A stretch of DNA of 64,000 bases, from assembly GCA_025084515.1 (NCBI GenBank), contig JAJAGP010000373.1, positions 248,001 through 312,000 of the forward strand, given 5' to 3'. Below the pieces are notes generated by a model that saw only the letters and a program-made list of their open reading frames with translations, was not told the DNA's origin and did no database searches. Every line of letters starts with the position of its first letter. The first letter of the stretch is position 1. A program made the translations under genes and the position numbers. This document shows positions 23,823 through 35,929 of this stretch, piece after piece. The DNA comes from Ancistrus triradiatus. Taxonomy: Eukaryota; Chordata; Actinopteri; Siluriformes; Loricariidae.

Positions 23823-24786
23823 TGGAGTAAAGAAAAGAACAGTAACTTGCATAAAATCTGTACATATTTACATCATAGATTTATTATTCTTTTTTGGCCA
23901 AAGTCTACTTGTATCGAAACCAGAACCAGTTTCAAAATTCCAACAACCGGGTACCCGTTGAGAAAATAGAATCTTGATTCCACTTATTGGTTTCTACTGA
24001 CACATTTTATGCTTTAAAAACACATCCGCAATTAGAGCAAAAACATGTATTAAGGGAGCATCTAAATGCCAGGATCAGTGTGTCACCTGATCACACATGT
24101 CATTGTTTTGATAGCATTAGCGTAAACTGGGCGCTTAAAAGGTCAGGTCCACTTTCAGAGAAACGGCTAAGTGCAATGTGTGGAAAGCTGGTCTGTTGTA
24201 AAACACATTTCATCTCTAAAATGGCAAAACATCTGAGACAGCAGTATGATATTGAGCTCTCCTAGCATAAATGCTGCATTAGCCAGGAGGGTCTAAACTT
24301 AGTGTGAACAAACCTTTATGTAGCATAATGTACTTAAACTTGTACTACTAGTGATAGTACTCTACTGCTGAAATGATGAACCTGTGATCAAAAAATGAAA
24401 GTAATAATCTTTACCTTGTGCTTTTTTCTTCCCACCTATATAAATCTATCTGACACATTACTTTCTCTTCGGACCATATGTTCGTCATTTTAGCAGTAGA
24501 GATTACTTATAACCAGCAATAAGTGAGAAAGGTTTAATGTTCCTAGGTCACTGCTTTAGTACATTAAGCCACATTAAGATTTAACTTATAAAAGGTTTAA
24601 CTGGGAAGAAAACAGCTTAATGTAAAAATGATTACTTTTGAAGTTGAAATACAAAAATGAAATATATTGTTTATAACTAAACATTTTTTCACCATTTTGG
24701 AATCAAAAATTCTAATTAAATAAGAATAATCTGAATCAGAATTGATAAAATTCAAACGATACCTGACCCTATCTACTTGACACTTA
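23823..24786. other. No gene recognised
   Basis: A 92-codon frame at 23987-24265 on the plus strand has no recognisable domain and no splice or promoter context. The rest is AT-rich. Confidence 0.35.
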
Positions 24787-25086
24787 CAGTGGTGCTTGCA
24801 AGTTTGTGAATTCTCTGGAATTTTCTATATTTCTCCACAGGTATGTCTAAAAACATCATCAGATTTTAAAACAAGTGCTAAAACTGAAAGAGAACTCAAT
24901 TTAAAAAATGAGACAAGAGATTATATTTGGTCATTTATTGATTGAGAAAAATGACATATTACATAACTGTGAGTGGCAAAAATATATGAAACTCTAGGAT
25001 TAGCAGTTAATTTGAAGGTGAAATTAGAGTTTTCAATTAATGTCCTCCAAAGGAGTGGTCATCCAACAATGATCACTCCATGAGCA

Positions 25087-25758
25087 ATGTCACAAAGGAA
25101 CTTACAGACTATCTCCAGGGTAGCACCTAAGCACCTAAAGGCCTCTCTCACGCTGGCTAATGTTACTATTCATCAGACTACCAACAGAAGAACACAAAAT
25201 GACAGTGATGAGCTTGGCAGGATTGCAACGAGAAAACAGCTGCTCTCCATAAAGAGCTGCTCTCCATCATTGCCCATCTGCAGTTTGCTAAAGATCACAT
25301 GGACAAGTAAGAAGGCCATTGGCAAAACATTTTGTGGATGGATGAAATCAAAATAGATTTTTGGTTTAAGGGTTGGTTTAAGGCAACTGGAGAAACGCAA
25401 AATTATGACTGGAGAAATGAAAACACTGCATTAGAGCATTGGAACCTTATTCTTTCTGTGAAACATGGTGGTGGCAGTGTTATGGCGTGGGCTTGATTTG
25501 CTGCATATGTGCCCAGACGGCTTGCCATCATCAATGGAACAACGAATTCGAAATTACACCAGTAAATCCTAAAAGAAAATGTCAGAAAATCTGTCTGTGG
25601 ACTAAATTTCAAGAAAGCATGGGTCATGGAGCAAGAAAACGATCATAAGCACACAAGTTATTCAACCAAAGAATGGTTAAAAAAGGTTAATGCCATGTGT
25701 TGAATGTTTTGAAATGGCTAAGTCAAAGTCCTGACATTAATCCAACAGGAATGTTGTG
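25087..25758 (+). pseudogene. Family B Tc1 transposase, decayed
   Basis: Recognisable pieces: a finger of the first DNA-binding region lost to deletion, then RVAPKHLKASLTLANVTIHQ (second DNA-binding part), INKEL-CSPSLPICSLLKITW (broken), FCGWMKSK for the first catalytic region (DE-TK consensus damaged), HGGGSVMAWA-like glycine motif in another frame, and LNVLKWLSQSPDINP at the third catalytic region where the SINE begins. Several frameshifts and stops. Confidence 0.75.
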
Positions 25759-26080
25759 GAAGGGGATGGCGTTGGCTCAGTGGATAGCAGAGTTGCCTCA
25801 CAGCAAGAAGGTCCTGGGTTCAAACCAAGGTGAAGCAGTCCCTTCTGTGTGGAGTCTGCATGCGCTCCCCGTGTCCGTGTGGGTTTACTCCAGGTACTCT
25901 GTTTGTCTCTCACAGTTCAAATACATTTGTGTTAGGTTAACTGGAGTTTCTAAAGTGCCCTTAGCGTGTAAGTTCATGTATGAGTATGTGTGAATGCAAT
26001 GGATTGGCACCCTGTCTAGGGTTGTTCCTGCCTTGAGCCCTGTGTCACCAGCCTGATCAACAGCTGGAACTGGAAACATT
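25759..26080 (+). repeat. tRNA-derived SINE inside a Tc1 element
   Basis: RNA polymerase III A box TGGCTCAGTGG (25773-25783) and B box GGTTCAAACC (25817-25826), followed by the fish SINE body (GTCTGCATGCGCTCCCCGTG, GGGTTTACTCCAGG, GATTGGCACCCTGTCTAGGG). It separates the Tc1 transposase from its 3' end, so it inserted after the transposon. Tail pieces of the same family appear at 40975-41205 and perhaps 13020-13200. Confidence 0.82.
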
Positions 26081-26192
26081 TAGCTAAATGTTCACATACC
26101 TTTGCCACTCACAAATTGCTTTAGGTCACAATAATGCAGGAACAATATGTACATCTCATATACAATGGTTCACCAACTTTCAAGCACCATTT

Positions 26193-26984
26193 GTGTGTTG
26201 GAAACAGTGTGTGCTGGAAAGATTCCAAGAACTTACCAGAACTGTAAGGCATCCTTCAGCCCAGGGCCATTAAGATGTTGTACAAAATGAAACAAACTCA
26301 GAAAATTCTCCAAGTATCGTAAGCTTTCCTGAAATACAAAAAATCATTCAAATTGTTTTCTATTTTTAATGCATTTTACAACATTCAGTTTGTAATCCAA
26401 AAATACCTTGCTGCATAGGCATAATGAATTATAATTACAACAATGACAATAACACACATCTTAACAAATATAAGATTTTCCAACTTAATGCCAGTGTGTG
26501 TGTGGAGTGCCGACATTAGTTTGTGTTGTTTTTGCCACAAAATATGGCAACTCTCTACTGGTTTATGATTGTCAAGAGCTTAAGATATTTTACTTATTAA
26601 TTATTAATATTTCAGTTGTGGTAAAAAATTTGGCGAGGTATAACCTTGGTGGACAGAAAACATCTATTCCTCCATTCCTATCTGGAATACAATCTCACCT
26701 TCGCTGGGCTTCGAGCCTGCTACCCTGGACTACATTTCCCAGTGCTCATCACTCCCACCATTTGACTCCCTGCTTCATCCAGCACAGGAAAGTGCAGGAT
26801 CATGGTGCGTAGCATACCTTAAACATGCTTAAAAATTAACCTAAACTACAGTTAAATCATAAAGCTTATTTTATAAGAAAGTACTAAATATCTCATGTAA
26901 TTTCTGAAATAAAAAAAAATCATCGGATTCCCATTGTAAAATTGAAAATTCCATCGGAAAACGGTGAGTACCTGTATTCTCATA
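26193..26984. other. No gene recognised
   Basis: AT-rich, with a less AT-rich patch at 26690-26810 (CTGGGCTTCGAGCCTGC, AGTGCTCATCACTCCCACC) that has no open frame with splice support. Confidence 0.35.
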
Positions 26985-28195
26985 GCATTTTGGCACAATA
27001 TATCGATCACCTAAATATAATAAGGTCATTATCAATGACTTCTCAGAATTTTTGGCTGGAATTATGCCAAAGTACAACAGTGCTTTAATTACTGGAGATT
27101 TTAATATTCATGTTTGTTGTCCTACTAAACCGCTGGTCAAAGACTCTTAATTTAGTGCACTCTGTAGCAGTTACTACAACAATGCTCAGGTACACACTAG
27201 ATGCTGTCCTATTATATGCTGTACATGTTTTCAACATGGAGATTTTTGAGGCAAATTGTTTTATTCCTCCTGCCAAAACAGTATGAACACAGTCAATCCA
27301 GTTAAATAATGCTTTCCAACCCTAAATCCAAACCATGGCTTAATTATACCACTCGTGCAGATAGAATGCAGGAGAGCCGAACACAGGTGGAAACGTTGCA
27401 GGTGTCTTTTGATATTCTAAAGGACAGCTGGGGCAAATACCAGAAAACTGTCAAAGCAGATAAGACAAAATATTTTTCTGCTAGTATTACATAATAATGT
27501 TCACAATCAATTCATGGTCATAAGCCTCGTGTTCTTCAGTTTGTTTCATGTTTCCTCCGACACCTGTGAACAATGTTTACTTTTCTTGTAGATAGAGATG
27601 ATAACAAGATCCTCTGTCACACCAACTACTTATGACCCATCCATTACAGTCAGTAATTTTTCTGTCAGTCTTGGCGACTTTGCATTGTCCTCAGCACCTT
27701 TCTCGTGTGGGGTCCCCAAGGTTATATTCTTGGGCCAGCTTAATTTTCATTGTCCATGCTCCCCTTAGGGTCCATTCTTAGGAAATACTGCTATGCAGGC
27801 AACATCCAAATTGATTTGCCCTTGAAACAGAGAGATGCAAACTACTGAGAGATTTTGTCTTGAGGACATCAAAGCCTGGATGGCACTGACCTTCTTAAAC
27901 TTCAATGCAGCAGTGGATGCAGCAGTGTCTCTGATACCCAATAAAGTGATTTTTGGATCCATATGTAATTTGTAAAAAAATCTAGGTGTGATAATGGACA
28001 ATGATTTGTTAGGAGTTGTTAGATCTAGCTGTTTTCCATAAAGGCTCTTATCTAAAGCCAAGCCCTTTTTACCTTTTAACAATTTTACATGATTTTACAA
28101 AAGGATTATACATGTTTCTATATTATGCAGACTTGATTATTGTAATGCCCTTCATGTTCGTGTTAGTCAGGGCTCCATATTTCAGTTACAGGTGG
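26985..28195 (+). pseudogene. L2/CR1-type LINE remnant (endonuclease to RT)
   Basis: In broken frames: endonuclease ALITGDFNIHVCCPTKPLVK (27090 area), the linker LQVSFDILKDSWGKYQKTVK at about 27400, RT motif SSAPFSCGVPK at about 27690, a YADD box degraded to YAGN (near 27790), DIKAWMALTFLNFN-like and NLGVIMDNDF-like motifs, and a DYCNALHVRVSQ-like segment at the end. This order and wording fit the L2/CR1 LINE group common in fish. It stops at about 28195, where a truncated Tc1 begins. Confidence 0.75.
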
Positions 28196-29263
28196 CCAAC
28201 ACAGACTTTCAACTCCCTCCACAAATTTTCTATGGGGTTGAGGTCTGGAGACTGGCTAGGCCACTCCAGGACCTTGAAATGCTTTTTACGGAGCCACTCC
28301 TTCATTGCCCGAGCAGCGTTTGGGATCATTGTCATGCTGGAAAACCCAGCCACGTTCCATCTTCAATGCGCTCAATGATGGAAGGAGTTTTTGGCTTAAA
28401 ATCTCACGATACATGGCCCCGTTCATTCTTCACTTAACACGGATCAGTCGTCCTGTCCCCTTTGCAAAAAAACAGCCCCAAAGCATGAGGTTTCTACCCC
28501 CATGCTCCACAGTAGGTATGGTCTTCTTGGGAAGCAACACAGCATTGTTCTTCCTCCAAACACGACGAGTTGAGTTTTTACCAAAACGTTCCATTTTGGT
28601 TTCATCTGACCACATGACATTCTCCCAATCCTCTTCTGGATCATCCATATGCTCTCTGGCAAACTTCAGATGGGCCTGGACATGTACTGGCTTAAGCAGG
28701 GGGACACGCGTGGCACTGCAGGATCTGGGTCCCTCTCGGCGTAGTGTGTTACTGATGGTAGCTTTTTTTTTAGATGGCAGCCGTTTTCTTACTATTGCTC
28801 CCCCAACTGATTTATTCACACCAACCTGCTTGCCTATTGTAGATTCACTCTTCCCAGCCTGGTGCAGGTCCTTCGACAGCTCTTTGGTCTTGGCCATGGT
28901 TGAGTTTGGAGTCTGACTGTTTGAGGCTGTGGACAGGTGTCTTTTATACAGATAATGAGCTCAAACAGGTGCCATTAATACAGGTAACGAGTGGGGGACA
29001 GAAGAGCATCTTAAAGAAGTAGTTACAGATTTTTGTGAGAGCCAAAAATCTTGCTTGTTTGTGGGTGACCAGATACTCATTTTCCACCATAATTTACAAT
29101 GAAATTCTTTAAAAATCCTACAATGTGATTTCCTGGATTTTTTTTTCTCATTTTGTCTCTCATAGTTGAAGTGTACCTATGATGAAAATTACAGGCCTCT
29201 CATCTTTCTAACTAGGTGAACTTGCACAATCAGTGGCTGACCAAATACTTTTTTGCCTCACTG
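28196..29263 (-). mobile_element. Tc1/mariner family A, truncated copy
   Basis: Right end is a complete family A terminus (TACTTTTTTGCCTCACTG then TA). The left end lacks the terminal repeat and the last part of the transposase and abuts LINE sequence at 28195. Confidence 0.88.
28430..28897 (-). pseudogene. Family A Tc1 transposase with a long open frame
   Basis: The best-preserved transposase frame of family A here: 155 codons from ATG at 28897, MAKTKELSKDLHQAGKSEST, through the first catalytic region MWSDETK and the GGRNLMLWGC motif. Relative to the other copies about 60 residues between the two DNA-binding parts are deleted in frame (IVRKRLPSKKKATIS). The third catalytic Glu region is missing because of truncation at 28196. 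Confidence 0.85.
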
Positions 29264-30742
29264 TAAATTAATGAATGGCCAATCTTCGACCTATCTCTCT
29301 GAACTGTTACAACCATATGTTCCATCAAGGTCACTCAGATCTGCAGACCAGCTCCTTCTGGTGGTCTTGCAGTCGTAGTCTTTTCCCCCCCCCTATTGTT
29401 GTAACCAACTGAGGAGCAGTTTGGTCAACATTTTTTTATTTTTAAATATGCTTTACATACCTGATCCCCCAACTGGGAGTTGTCACATCATGAACATGGC
29501 TACATTATTCTAAACTAATATGGGACCATTCAAACATTTCACTTTCCTGTTAATCTGCTCAGACTTTTTTGCAGAGCAATGGTTCCAGTCATAACATTCT
29601 TTCCCTAAGGTTGGCCTCCAATAAGAATCTGCCTTTACAGTTCATATAGTGGATTCGTTTTATTAGGTTTTGTTACAACTGTGCATAGCTTAGAATTTCC
29701 ATATTGTTTTCAATCATTTTAATCAATCAAAAATGTATTATAAGTTTAAAACTAGCAACACAGCGTGTGAACTCATAACATGGTACAATTTCTTACCTGT
29801 TGGTGTAGCCTAAAAATGCCATTTTAAAAATGCTGGCAGAAGTCAAGTGCATTAATGTGTGAACGTGTGCTTGCATAGTTACTGCTGCACTGAGGCAATT
29901 TCCTTCCCATAGCTATTGCAACAGATCACGGCTAGCAAACCCACCACTGAGACTTTCATAATCCAACTAAATATTATTATATTAACACAAACAAGATTAC
30001 TTCTTGTCATGGACATGCTTTAACACTCTACCACAAAAAGACTGACTAGCTGTAAGACACAGCATGTAAGACACAGCAGACCAACTAAATCACCAGGACA
30101 GATGCACATTATTGTAACAACTTTTATCAGAGGTGGAAAGTATTCCCAAACTGCAAGTGAGCAAATTATGGTGTATGACAGCAGCTTTCACACTGCAGGT
30201 CGCTGTAAGCAACGTTAGCAGTTCTTTCTAACTTCCAGCAAACTTAAGGTCAACTTATGTTCTGAATCTTAATACCTCTGAACATGTGCAAGCAAAATGC
30301 AGAGATGGCAAAACCTTGTGAATATACTCACATAAAATACACAACAGTGTTACATACCAAATCACAATGTAGCAAAAAGAGAAAAGGTAGCAGTGAGAGA
30401 TGAGTCAGACCAGTGAACTACATACAATATATACAAAAAAAGGAAGTTTTCTGGGTTTCTGTTAGAGTAAAAGCCTTTAAACTGAGCTAGATTATTAACA
30501 GCAACTATTATTTAATATATAGTTATCATCACATGAATATATTTACCTTCATATGTAATGACATGCCCACAGTGTGTTTGGGTGGTATGGCCAAAAATTA
30601 GTATCATGTTATTTTTTTTACAATTCTACAGGTTTCACGATATATCACCGTATTTTTGCCCGGGGAAGATTGTTGGGGGGATAACTGCCTTTTCTATAGG
30701 TGTGTAGCTTACTCTATAGTCGGCAATAAATAGAATATAGTA
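29264..30742. other. No gene recognised
   Basis: AT-rich. On the minus strand a 13-base segment near 29808-29820 lies between TTTTTAG and GTAAGA, a possible micro-exon by splice signals only. No coding evidence. Confidence 0.3.
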
Positions 30743-32241
30743 CAGTGGGGCAAATACAGTGGGGCAAAAAAAGTATTTAGTCAGCCACTGATTGTGCAAG
30801 TTCTGCTACTTAGAAAGATGACAGAGATCTGTAATTTTCATCATAGGTACACTTCAACTATGAGAGACAAAACGAGAAAGATAAATCAAGGAAATCACAT
30901 TGTAGGATTTTTAAAGAATTTAATTGTAAATCATGGTGGAAAATAAGTAGTTGGTCACCCACAAACAAGTCAGATTTCTGGGCTCTCACAGACCTGTAAC
31001 TTCTTTAAGAAGCTCTTCTTCTGTCCTCCACTTTATTACCTGTATTAATGGCACCTGTTTTGACCGACCTCCTTATTTCTATAAAAAAACACTTGTCCAC
31101 AGCCTCAAACAGTCAGACTCCAAACTCAACCATAGCCAAGACCAAAGAGCTGTTGAAGGACACCAGGAAGAAAATTGTATACCTACAGCAGGCTGGGAAG
31201 AGTGAATCTACAATAGGCAAGCAGGTTGGTGTAAATAAATCAACTGTGGGAGCAATCGTAAGACATACAAGACCATTGATAATCTCCCTTGATCTGGGGC
31301 TCCATGCAAGATCTCATTCCGTGGGGTCAAAATGATCATGAGAACGGTGAGCAAAAATCCCAGAACTACACGGAGGGACCTGATGAATGGCCTGCAGAGA
31401 GCTGGGACCAAAATATCAAAGGCTACCATCAGGAACGCACTACACCGAGGGGGACTCAGATCCTGCAGTGCCACGCGTGTCCCCCTGCTTAAGCCAGTAC
31501 ATGTCCAGGCCCGTCTGAAGTTTGCCAGAGAGCATATGGATGATCCAGAAGAAGACTGGGAGAATATCATGTGGCCAGATGAAACCAAAATAAAACTTTT
31601 TGGTAAAAACTCAACTCACCGTGTTTGGAGGAAGAAGAATTCTGAGTTGCACCATACCTACTGGGAAGCATGGGGGGTAGAAACCTCATGCATTGGGGCT
31701 GTTTTTCTGCAAATAGGACAGGAAGACTGATCCTTGTTAAGGGGCCATGTATCATGAGATTTTAAGCCAAAATCTCCTTAAATCAGTGAGAGCATTGAAG
31801 ATGGAACATGGCTGGGTCTTCCAGCATGACAATGATCCCAAAGACACCGCTCGGGCAACAAAGGAGTGGCTCCGTAAAAAGCATTTCAGGGTCCTGGAGT
31901 GGCCTAGTCAGTCTCCAGATCTCAACCTCATAGAACATTTGTGGAGGGAGCTGAAAGTCTGTGTTGCCTCAAAACATCACTGCACTAGAGGAGATCTGCA
32001 CGGAGGAATGGGCCAAAATACCAGCTACAGTGTGTGCCAACCTGGTGAAGACTTACAGGAAATGTTTGACCTCTGTCATTGCCAACAAAGGTTATGTTAC
32101 AAAGTACAGAGTGGAACTTTTGTTATTGACCAAATACTTATTTTCTACCAAAATTTACAATTAAATTACAGACCTCTCTCATCTTTCCCAGTAGGAGAAC
32201 TTGCACAATCAGTGGCTGACTAAATACTTTTTTCCCCACTG
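30743..32241 (+). mobile_element. Tc1/mariner family A, full-length copy with doubled left end
   Basis: The left terminus occurs twice: CAGTGGGGCAAATA at 30743 and CAGTGGGGCAAAAAAAGT at 30757, each preceded by TA. The right terminus ends TTTTTTCCCCACTG at 32241 followed by TA. It is opposite in orientation to the copy at 28196-29263, 1.5 kb away. Confidence 0.9.
31132..32100 (+). pseudogene. Family A Tc1 transposase, broken start and frameshifts
   Basis: The start position reads ATAGCCAAGACC (31132) where the copy at 28897 has ATG, so the initiator is lost. The plus strand then gives LQQAGKSESTIGKQVGVNKS, a frameshift near 31335, MIMRTVSKNPRTTRRDLMNG, MDDPEEDWENIMWPDETK (first catalytic Asp), loss of the glycine motif near 31660-31690, and EHGWVFQHDNDPKDTARAT with the second catalytic Asp kept. 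WPSQSPDLNLIEHLWRELK keeps the Glu. Inactive but easily recognised. Confidence 0.88.
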
Positions 32242-33329
32242 TATATTTAACTGAGATTAGCTTCAATTACTTACAGTACCTGTAATTAAAAACAAAGGTT
32301 CCCCAGTATTAATTCAGAAGTAGCAAAATCTAAATGTAATCATTAAATCTGAGTGATAAGAATATTATTGTGAAGTGACAGATTATTGAAAATCACAAAT
32401 TATCAACAGTCCAAACAGTGACTCTGGGTATAATGACCCAAATTTCCAAAGCAAAGTTCACCTAAGAAAATCGCCAAAGCCAGGAAAAAACTTCAGAGCC
32501 AGATCCATGGCTGGAAACAGTGGGTAGTCACTGTTCAGTGTTTATATTCAATAAGCATATCGTAAGTATTGTTCTGCATCAGTTTTCTTGGAGTCTTTCA
32601 CACATTTGCATGTTTTCTGCTAACATAATGGATAATCCTATGAAAACCACTAATGGATCAAATGATCCAACTAATTTACTTAGCATTTTATTCTTTTTTT
32701 AAAAAGCACCTTTGAGTTCAGAGTTACAGGTAAAATTATTTTAACCGCATACCATTGGGCAAAATGTTTGAGACCACTAGTTAACGTGCTTGATTGTATC
32801 TTTGCAGAAAACGATTCATACTACAGTAGGATAACAGCACAAAACACAAATTAAAGTAAGTTTAATTTCTCCTCTACAGAGGTTCAAGAAACAACTTGTC
32901 AGTTCATGAAAACATTTCTCACACAGAAGGCTGCTTAGCCTAGTTAGGACAATTTTAATTAAGCTGTACATGCCACCACCTATTCAGCACCACCCTACTC
33001 TCGTTTTGCAGGTGACTATTCTGTCTAGCGAAACAAGGGCAATGGCTGTTTATTCAATAATTTGGTAAATAATAGAACTATGAGAAATTTTCTTTCTAGT
33101 AAACAGCAGTAATGATAAATCATTTCATCCTCTGTGCACACAAGGATCCCGTGTCTGCCTCATATTAATTCCAACATTTCACTCTAAAAAATGCACACTT
33201 CATTATGACTTCTGACAGATAAGCCTTTTCAGAACAAATAGTACCTAAACTTCAAATACTTTTAATTTAAGTTAAAACTAAGGTTTACATGAATTCAACA
33301 CATCAGTGATTAATTTCCAATTTACATTT
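32242..33329. other. No gene recognised
   Basis: AT-rich, unique-looking. No exon with splice support. Confidence 0.4.
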
Positions 33330-34245
33330 TACAGTACTGGTGAACTGAGTGTTTGTACTGGTGTTTGGTTACTGAGTGTTTACAAGACTATTTGAAGTTA
33401 TTTTTGCACCTGTCTGTTGGTAGTTTCTTCCACTTGAATGTTTGTAGGGTTCCTTTTCCCAAAAGCAGATTTCAGCTCTCTCCAAAGGCAGCTTTTTCAG
33501 TTGGATTGAGATCAGGACTCATTGCTGGCCAGTTTAAAACACTTGATTTTTCTTCCTTAACCATTCTTGTGTACTTTTGGGTCATTATCCCGTTGTAGGG
33601 CCCATTTTGGTCCACTCAAACCTAGTGCTGTTATATTTAGCTCTAAAATGCTCTAATAATCCTCTTGATTTATTTGTTCCTGTAAAACGTTCAGTTCCGT
33701 TCCTGTTGTCCTATAGACAACGAAGCAGCCCCACAACATTATGGATCCTCCACCATGTTTCACTGTAGGTAGGGCACACTTTTCTTTACAGGTTTCATTT
33801 TCTCATCTAACAAAGCAGTGGTATGGATTGCGTAAGGGCTCTAGTCTGGTTTCAAGTGTCCATAGAACATTTTCTAAAAAGGATTTTTGGTTTGTCTATG
33901 TAGGTTTCAGCAAAGCTGCTCTTTTGTTTTCCTTTCTTTAACCAGTGTGGCCCTACTTGGCCCTTGCCCACAGAGCCCTGTTTTGTTCAGTGTAAGGTAT
34001 ATGGTATGGGTTGAAACCATTATTCCTGAAGCTCTCTGGATGTTGTATGTCATTTCTTTACCACATTTCAAATCAAATCTCAACAATTTTCCTCTTACCA
34101 CCAGTCTTGGAAGATTCTTGACTATTTCAATAAGTAGCAACATTCATGATAACATTTCAAAATGTTGAATCCAGGATGCCAAGGTCTTTGGTGATAGTCT
34201 TGTACTATTTGGACTGCTTGCACATAGGTGATAAAAACATTTCTG

Positions 34246-34322
<77 letters not shown>

Positions 34323-34410
34323 AACACTTTAGCTAAACACTTTACTTCAGGAGATATTTTACATGGTCTGCTTAATATTTAGGGGCGCCAGTAATGTTGA
34401 CCACAACTGT
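33330..34410 (-). mobile_element. Tc1-like element, fifth family, with internal TA microsatellite
   Basis: The right end AGGGGCGCCAGTAATGTTGA CCACAACTGT is the terminus of a known Tc1 type. Minus-strand frames give PTVKHGGGSIMLWGCF near 33750 and QRDNDPKVHKNG near 33580, followed by NWPAMSPDLNPTEK, the glycine motif and the second and third catalytic regions. The left end is truncated or too diverged to see. A (TA)n tract at 34255-34318 sits in the 5' untranslated part. Confidence 0.82.
34255..34318. repeat. (TA)n microsatellite
   Basis: Pure TA alternation of about 60 bp, preceded by GTGTGTG, within the Tc1-like element. Confidence 0.97.
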
Positions 34411-34598
34411 AGTAAGTGGCAGGTCAGGCAAGCTGTGAAAACCAACTGTCTGAGCTGAACATTTGTGACAGCCACTTCATGAACTGCACACATCATCATT
34501 TTTATGCAGATACAGAATTGTGTTCTTTATATCAAGTTATATCTGTGGTGGAATTAAAAAACACGTCAAACGTGAATGCGCATTTAACTGATACCTAC

Positions 34599-34679
34599 CT
34601 GCAAATCTGCTCCCTGTGCACGGCAGTCCATATATTTTTCCCAGGCAAGCGTGAGATGGGATGATTGCCAGCTGGCCAT
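34599..34679 (-). CDS. Candidate first coding exon (27 codons), unidentified
   Basis: On the minus strand an ATG in good context (AACATGG, 34679-34677) opens 27 codons, MASWQSSHLTLAWEKYMDCR then AQGADLQ, ending exactly at a strong donor CAG/GTAGGT in phase 0. A promoter-like region lies 0.9 kb upstream at about 35.6 kb. I do not recognise the peptide and found no second exon, so this could equally be part of a noncoding 5' exon or chance. Confidence 0.25.
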
Positions 34680-35535
34680 GTTATGCCAAGCTCCGATTTG
34701 ATCATGGACCACTGACAGTTATGCAAACGCCTTCTGGTTCTGCTAAGCCTCTATCAGATCCGTCGATTGTGTTTGGCATCTCATAAAATGTGCACAAGAC
34801 TGTACTTCCTTAAAATAAGGCAAAACAGCAAAGACCGATTAGTAGCCTGTAAGTTTTTGCTGATTATTAGAGATCTAATAGCTATCTGTCTAACATGGTG
34901 TACTAAGGCAGATAATAACAGTTATGTGGAAACACATAGAGACAAGTCCATTATTCAATATTATACACGACCTACGTTACTCATATTTTGTGAAGCGTAT
35001 TAAACATCCCTAAAACATAGCAGAACTAACGGCTGCTTGTAGCAGGCTAGCTAGCTATGCTAACCGTCCTAGTTCCCGTCGAGGTTCAGTGCAATAGTAA
35101 CTAGGGCCATCTCACTACCGTCGGACCTGACTGTAAACCAGGGATTTCCTCCGTTTACATTCACTGCGTAAAAAAAACCACATCACTGTCTTGATCCTTC
35201 TTATGAGACGTTGCCGTGTACCGAAGCTCACTAACCGGCCTGGCGATTTATAATTAATGCTTCTTTTAATGACGTGACCGTTTTAAAATGTCCACCAGTT
35301 AATCCTGAATGTCTAACTGCAGCATCACGATGCTGATACATGGTGGGAATACATTCACCTACCGTTCTCAGCTCACCTAAAGCATAACATACTATAACCC
35401 CTGCACTACGGTTAAAAGCAGTAGTACATAAAGCTAAGCATCATACAGGGAAGAGTGCCCCCAAAACGCAGTGTTAAGTCTTGCTGCTTTTAGTTAAAAG
35501 TAAAAAAATGCTCAAACCGTAACTAGTGTATTTAC
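34680..35535. other. Unassigned sequence between candidate exon and candidate promoter
   Basis: Moderate GC with scattered CpGs (for example 35060-35250) compared with the AT-rich flanks. No protein-like frame. Confidence 0.35.
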
Positions 35536-35660
35536 CTCAACGTACTATAAAACCATTCCCTCCTCGGCTATCATGGTGTTTATGCCTGAACAAGTGTTTC
35601 CCTGTGTGGGCGGAGTTTAGGTTATACTGACAATACAGTTCTATGACGTCAGCACGCGCA
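35536..35660 (-). promoter_or_regulatory. Candidate promoter and noncoding first exon
   Basis: A perfect cyclic-AMP response element TGACGTCA (35644-35651) and a GC box GGGCGGAG (35608-35615) lie within 50 bp of each other. Going down the minus strand, about 100 bases later comes a donor-like GAG/GTAAAT (exon end 35536). This would serve a minus-strand gene, plausibly LYST, whose first coding exon has an acceptor and so needs an upstream noncoding exon. Confidence 0.35.
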
Positions 35661-35929
35661 TGTGTAGTTGCGTCCTTGAAAAATAATTTGGCATGCCTAG
35701 CTTGTACAGTATGCAACATTTGTCAGAATATGTTTAAAAGTGGAGGGAACTGCTAATTGAATGCTGCTAGCTGAAAAGCAGACCACATTACATTTTGGCA
35801 GCTAAACATGCAGTAATATAATCGATTATGATATGATAAAAATTAAATAATATAGAAACGTTTCTAAATGCTGTAACAAAAAGGGGGCATGTACACTATT
35901 CTATCTTTAATACTAAGTAAATAAGTTAT
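35661..35929. other. AT-rich flank upstream of the candidate promoter
   Basis: No feature recognised; includes ATCGATTATGATATGAT-type short repeats. Confidence 0.35.

Larger units (their letters stand above)
24787..26192 (+). mobile_element. Tc1/mariner family B copy carrying a SINE
   Basis: Left terminus CAGTGGTGCTTGCAAGTTTG after TA; right terminus near 26192 reads CAACTTTCAAGCACCATTTG. Between them lies a decayed plus-strand transposase, with a SINE inserted near its C-terminal end. Confidence 0.85.

Noticed and set aside
23763..23969. Poly-glutamine protein
   Set aside because: CAA microsatellite without coding context.
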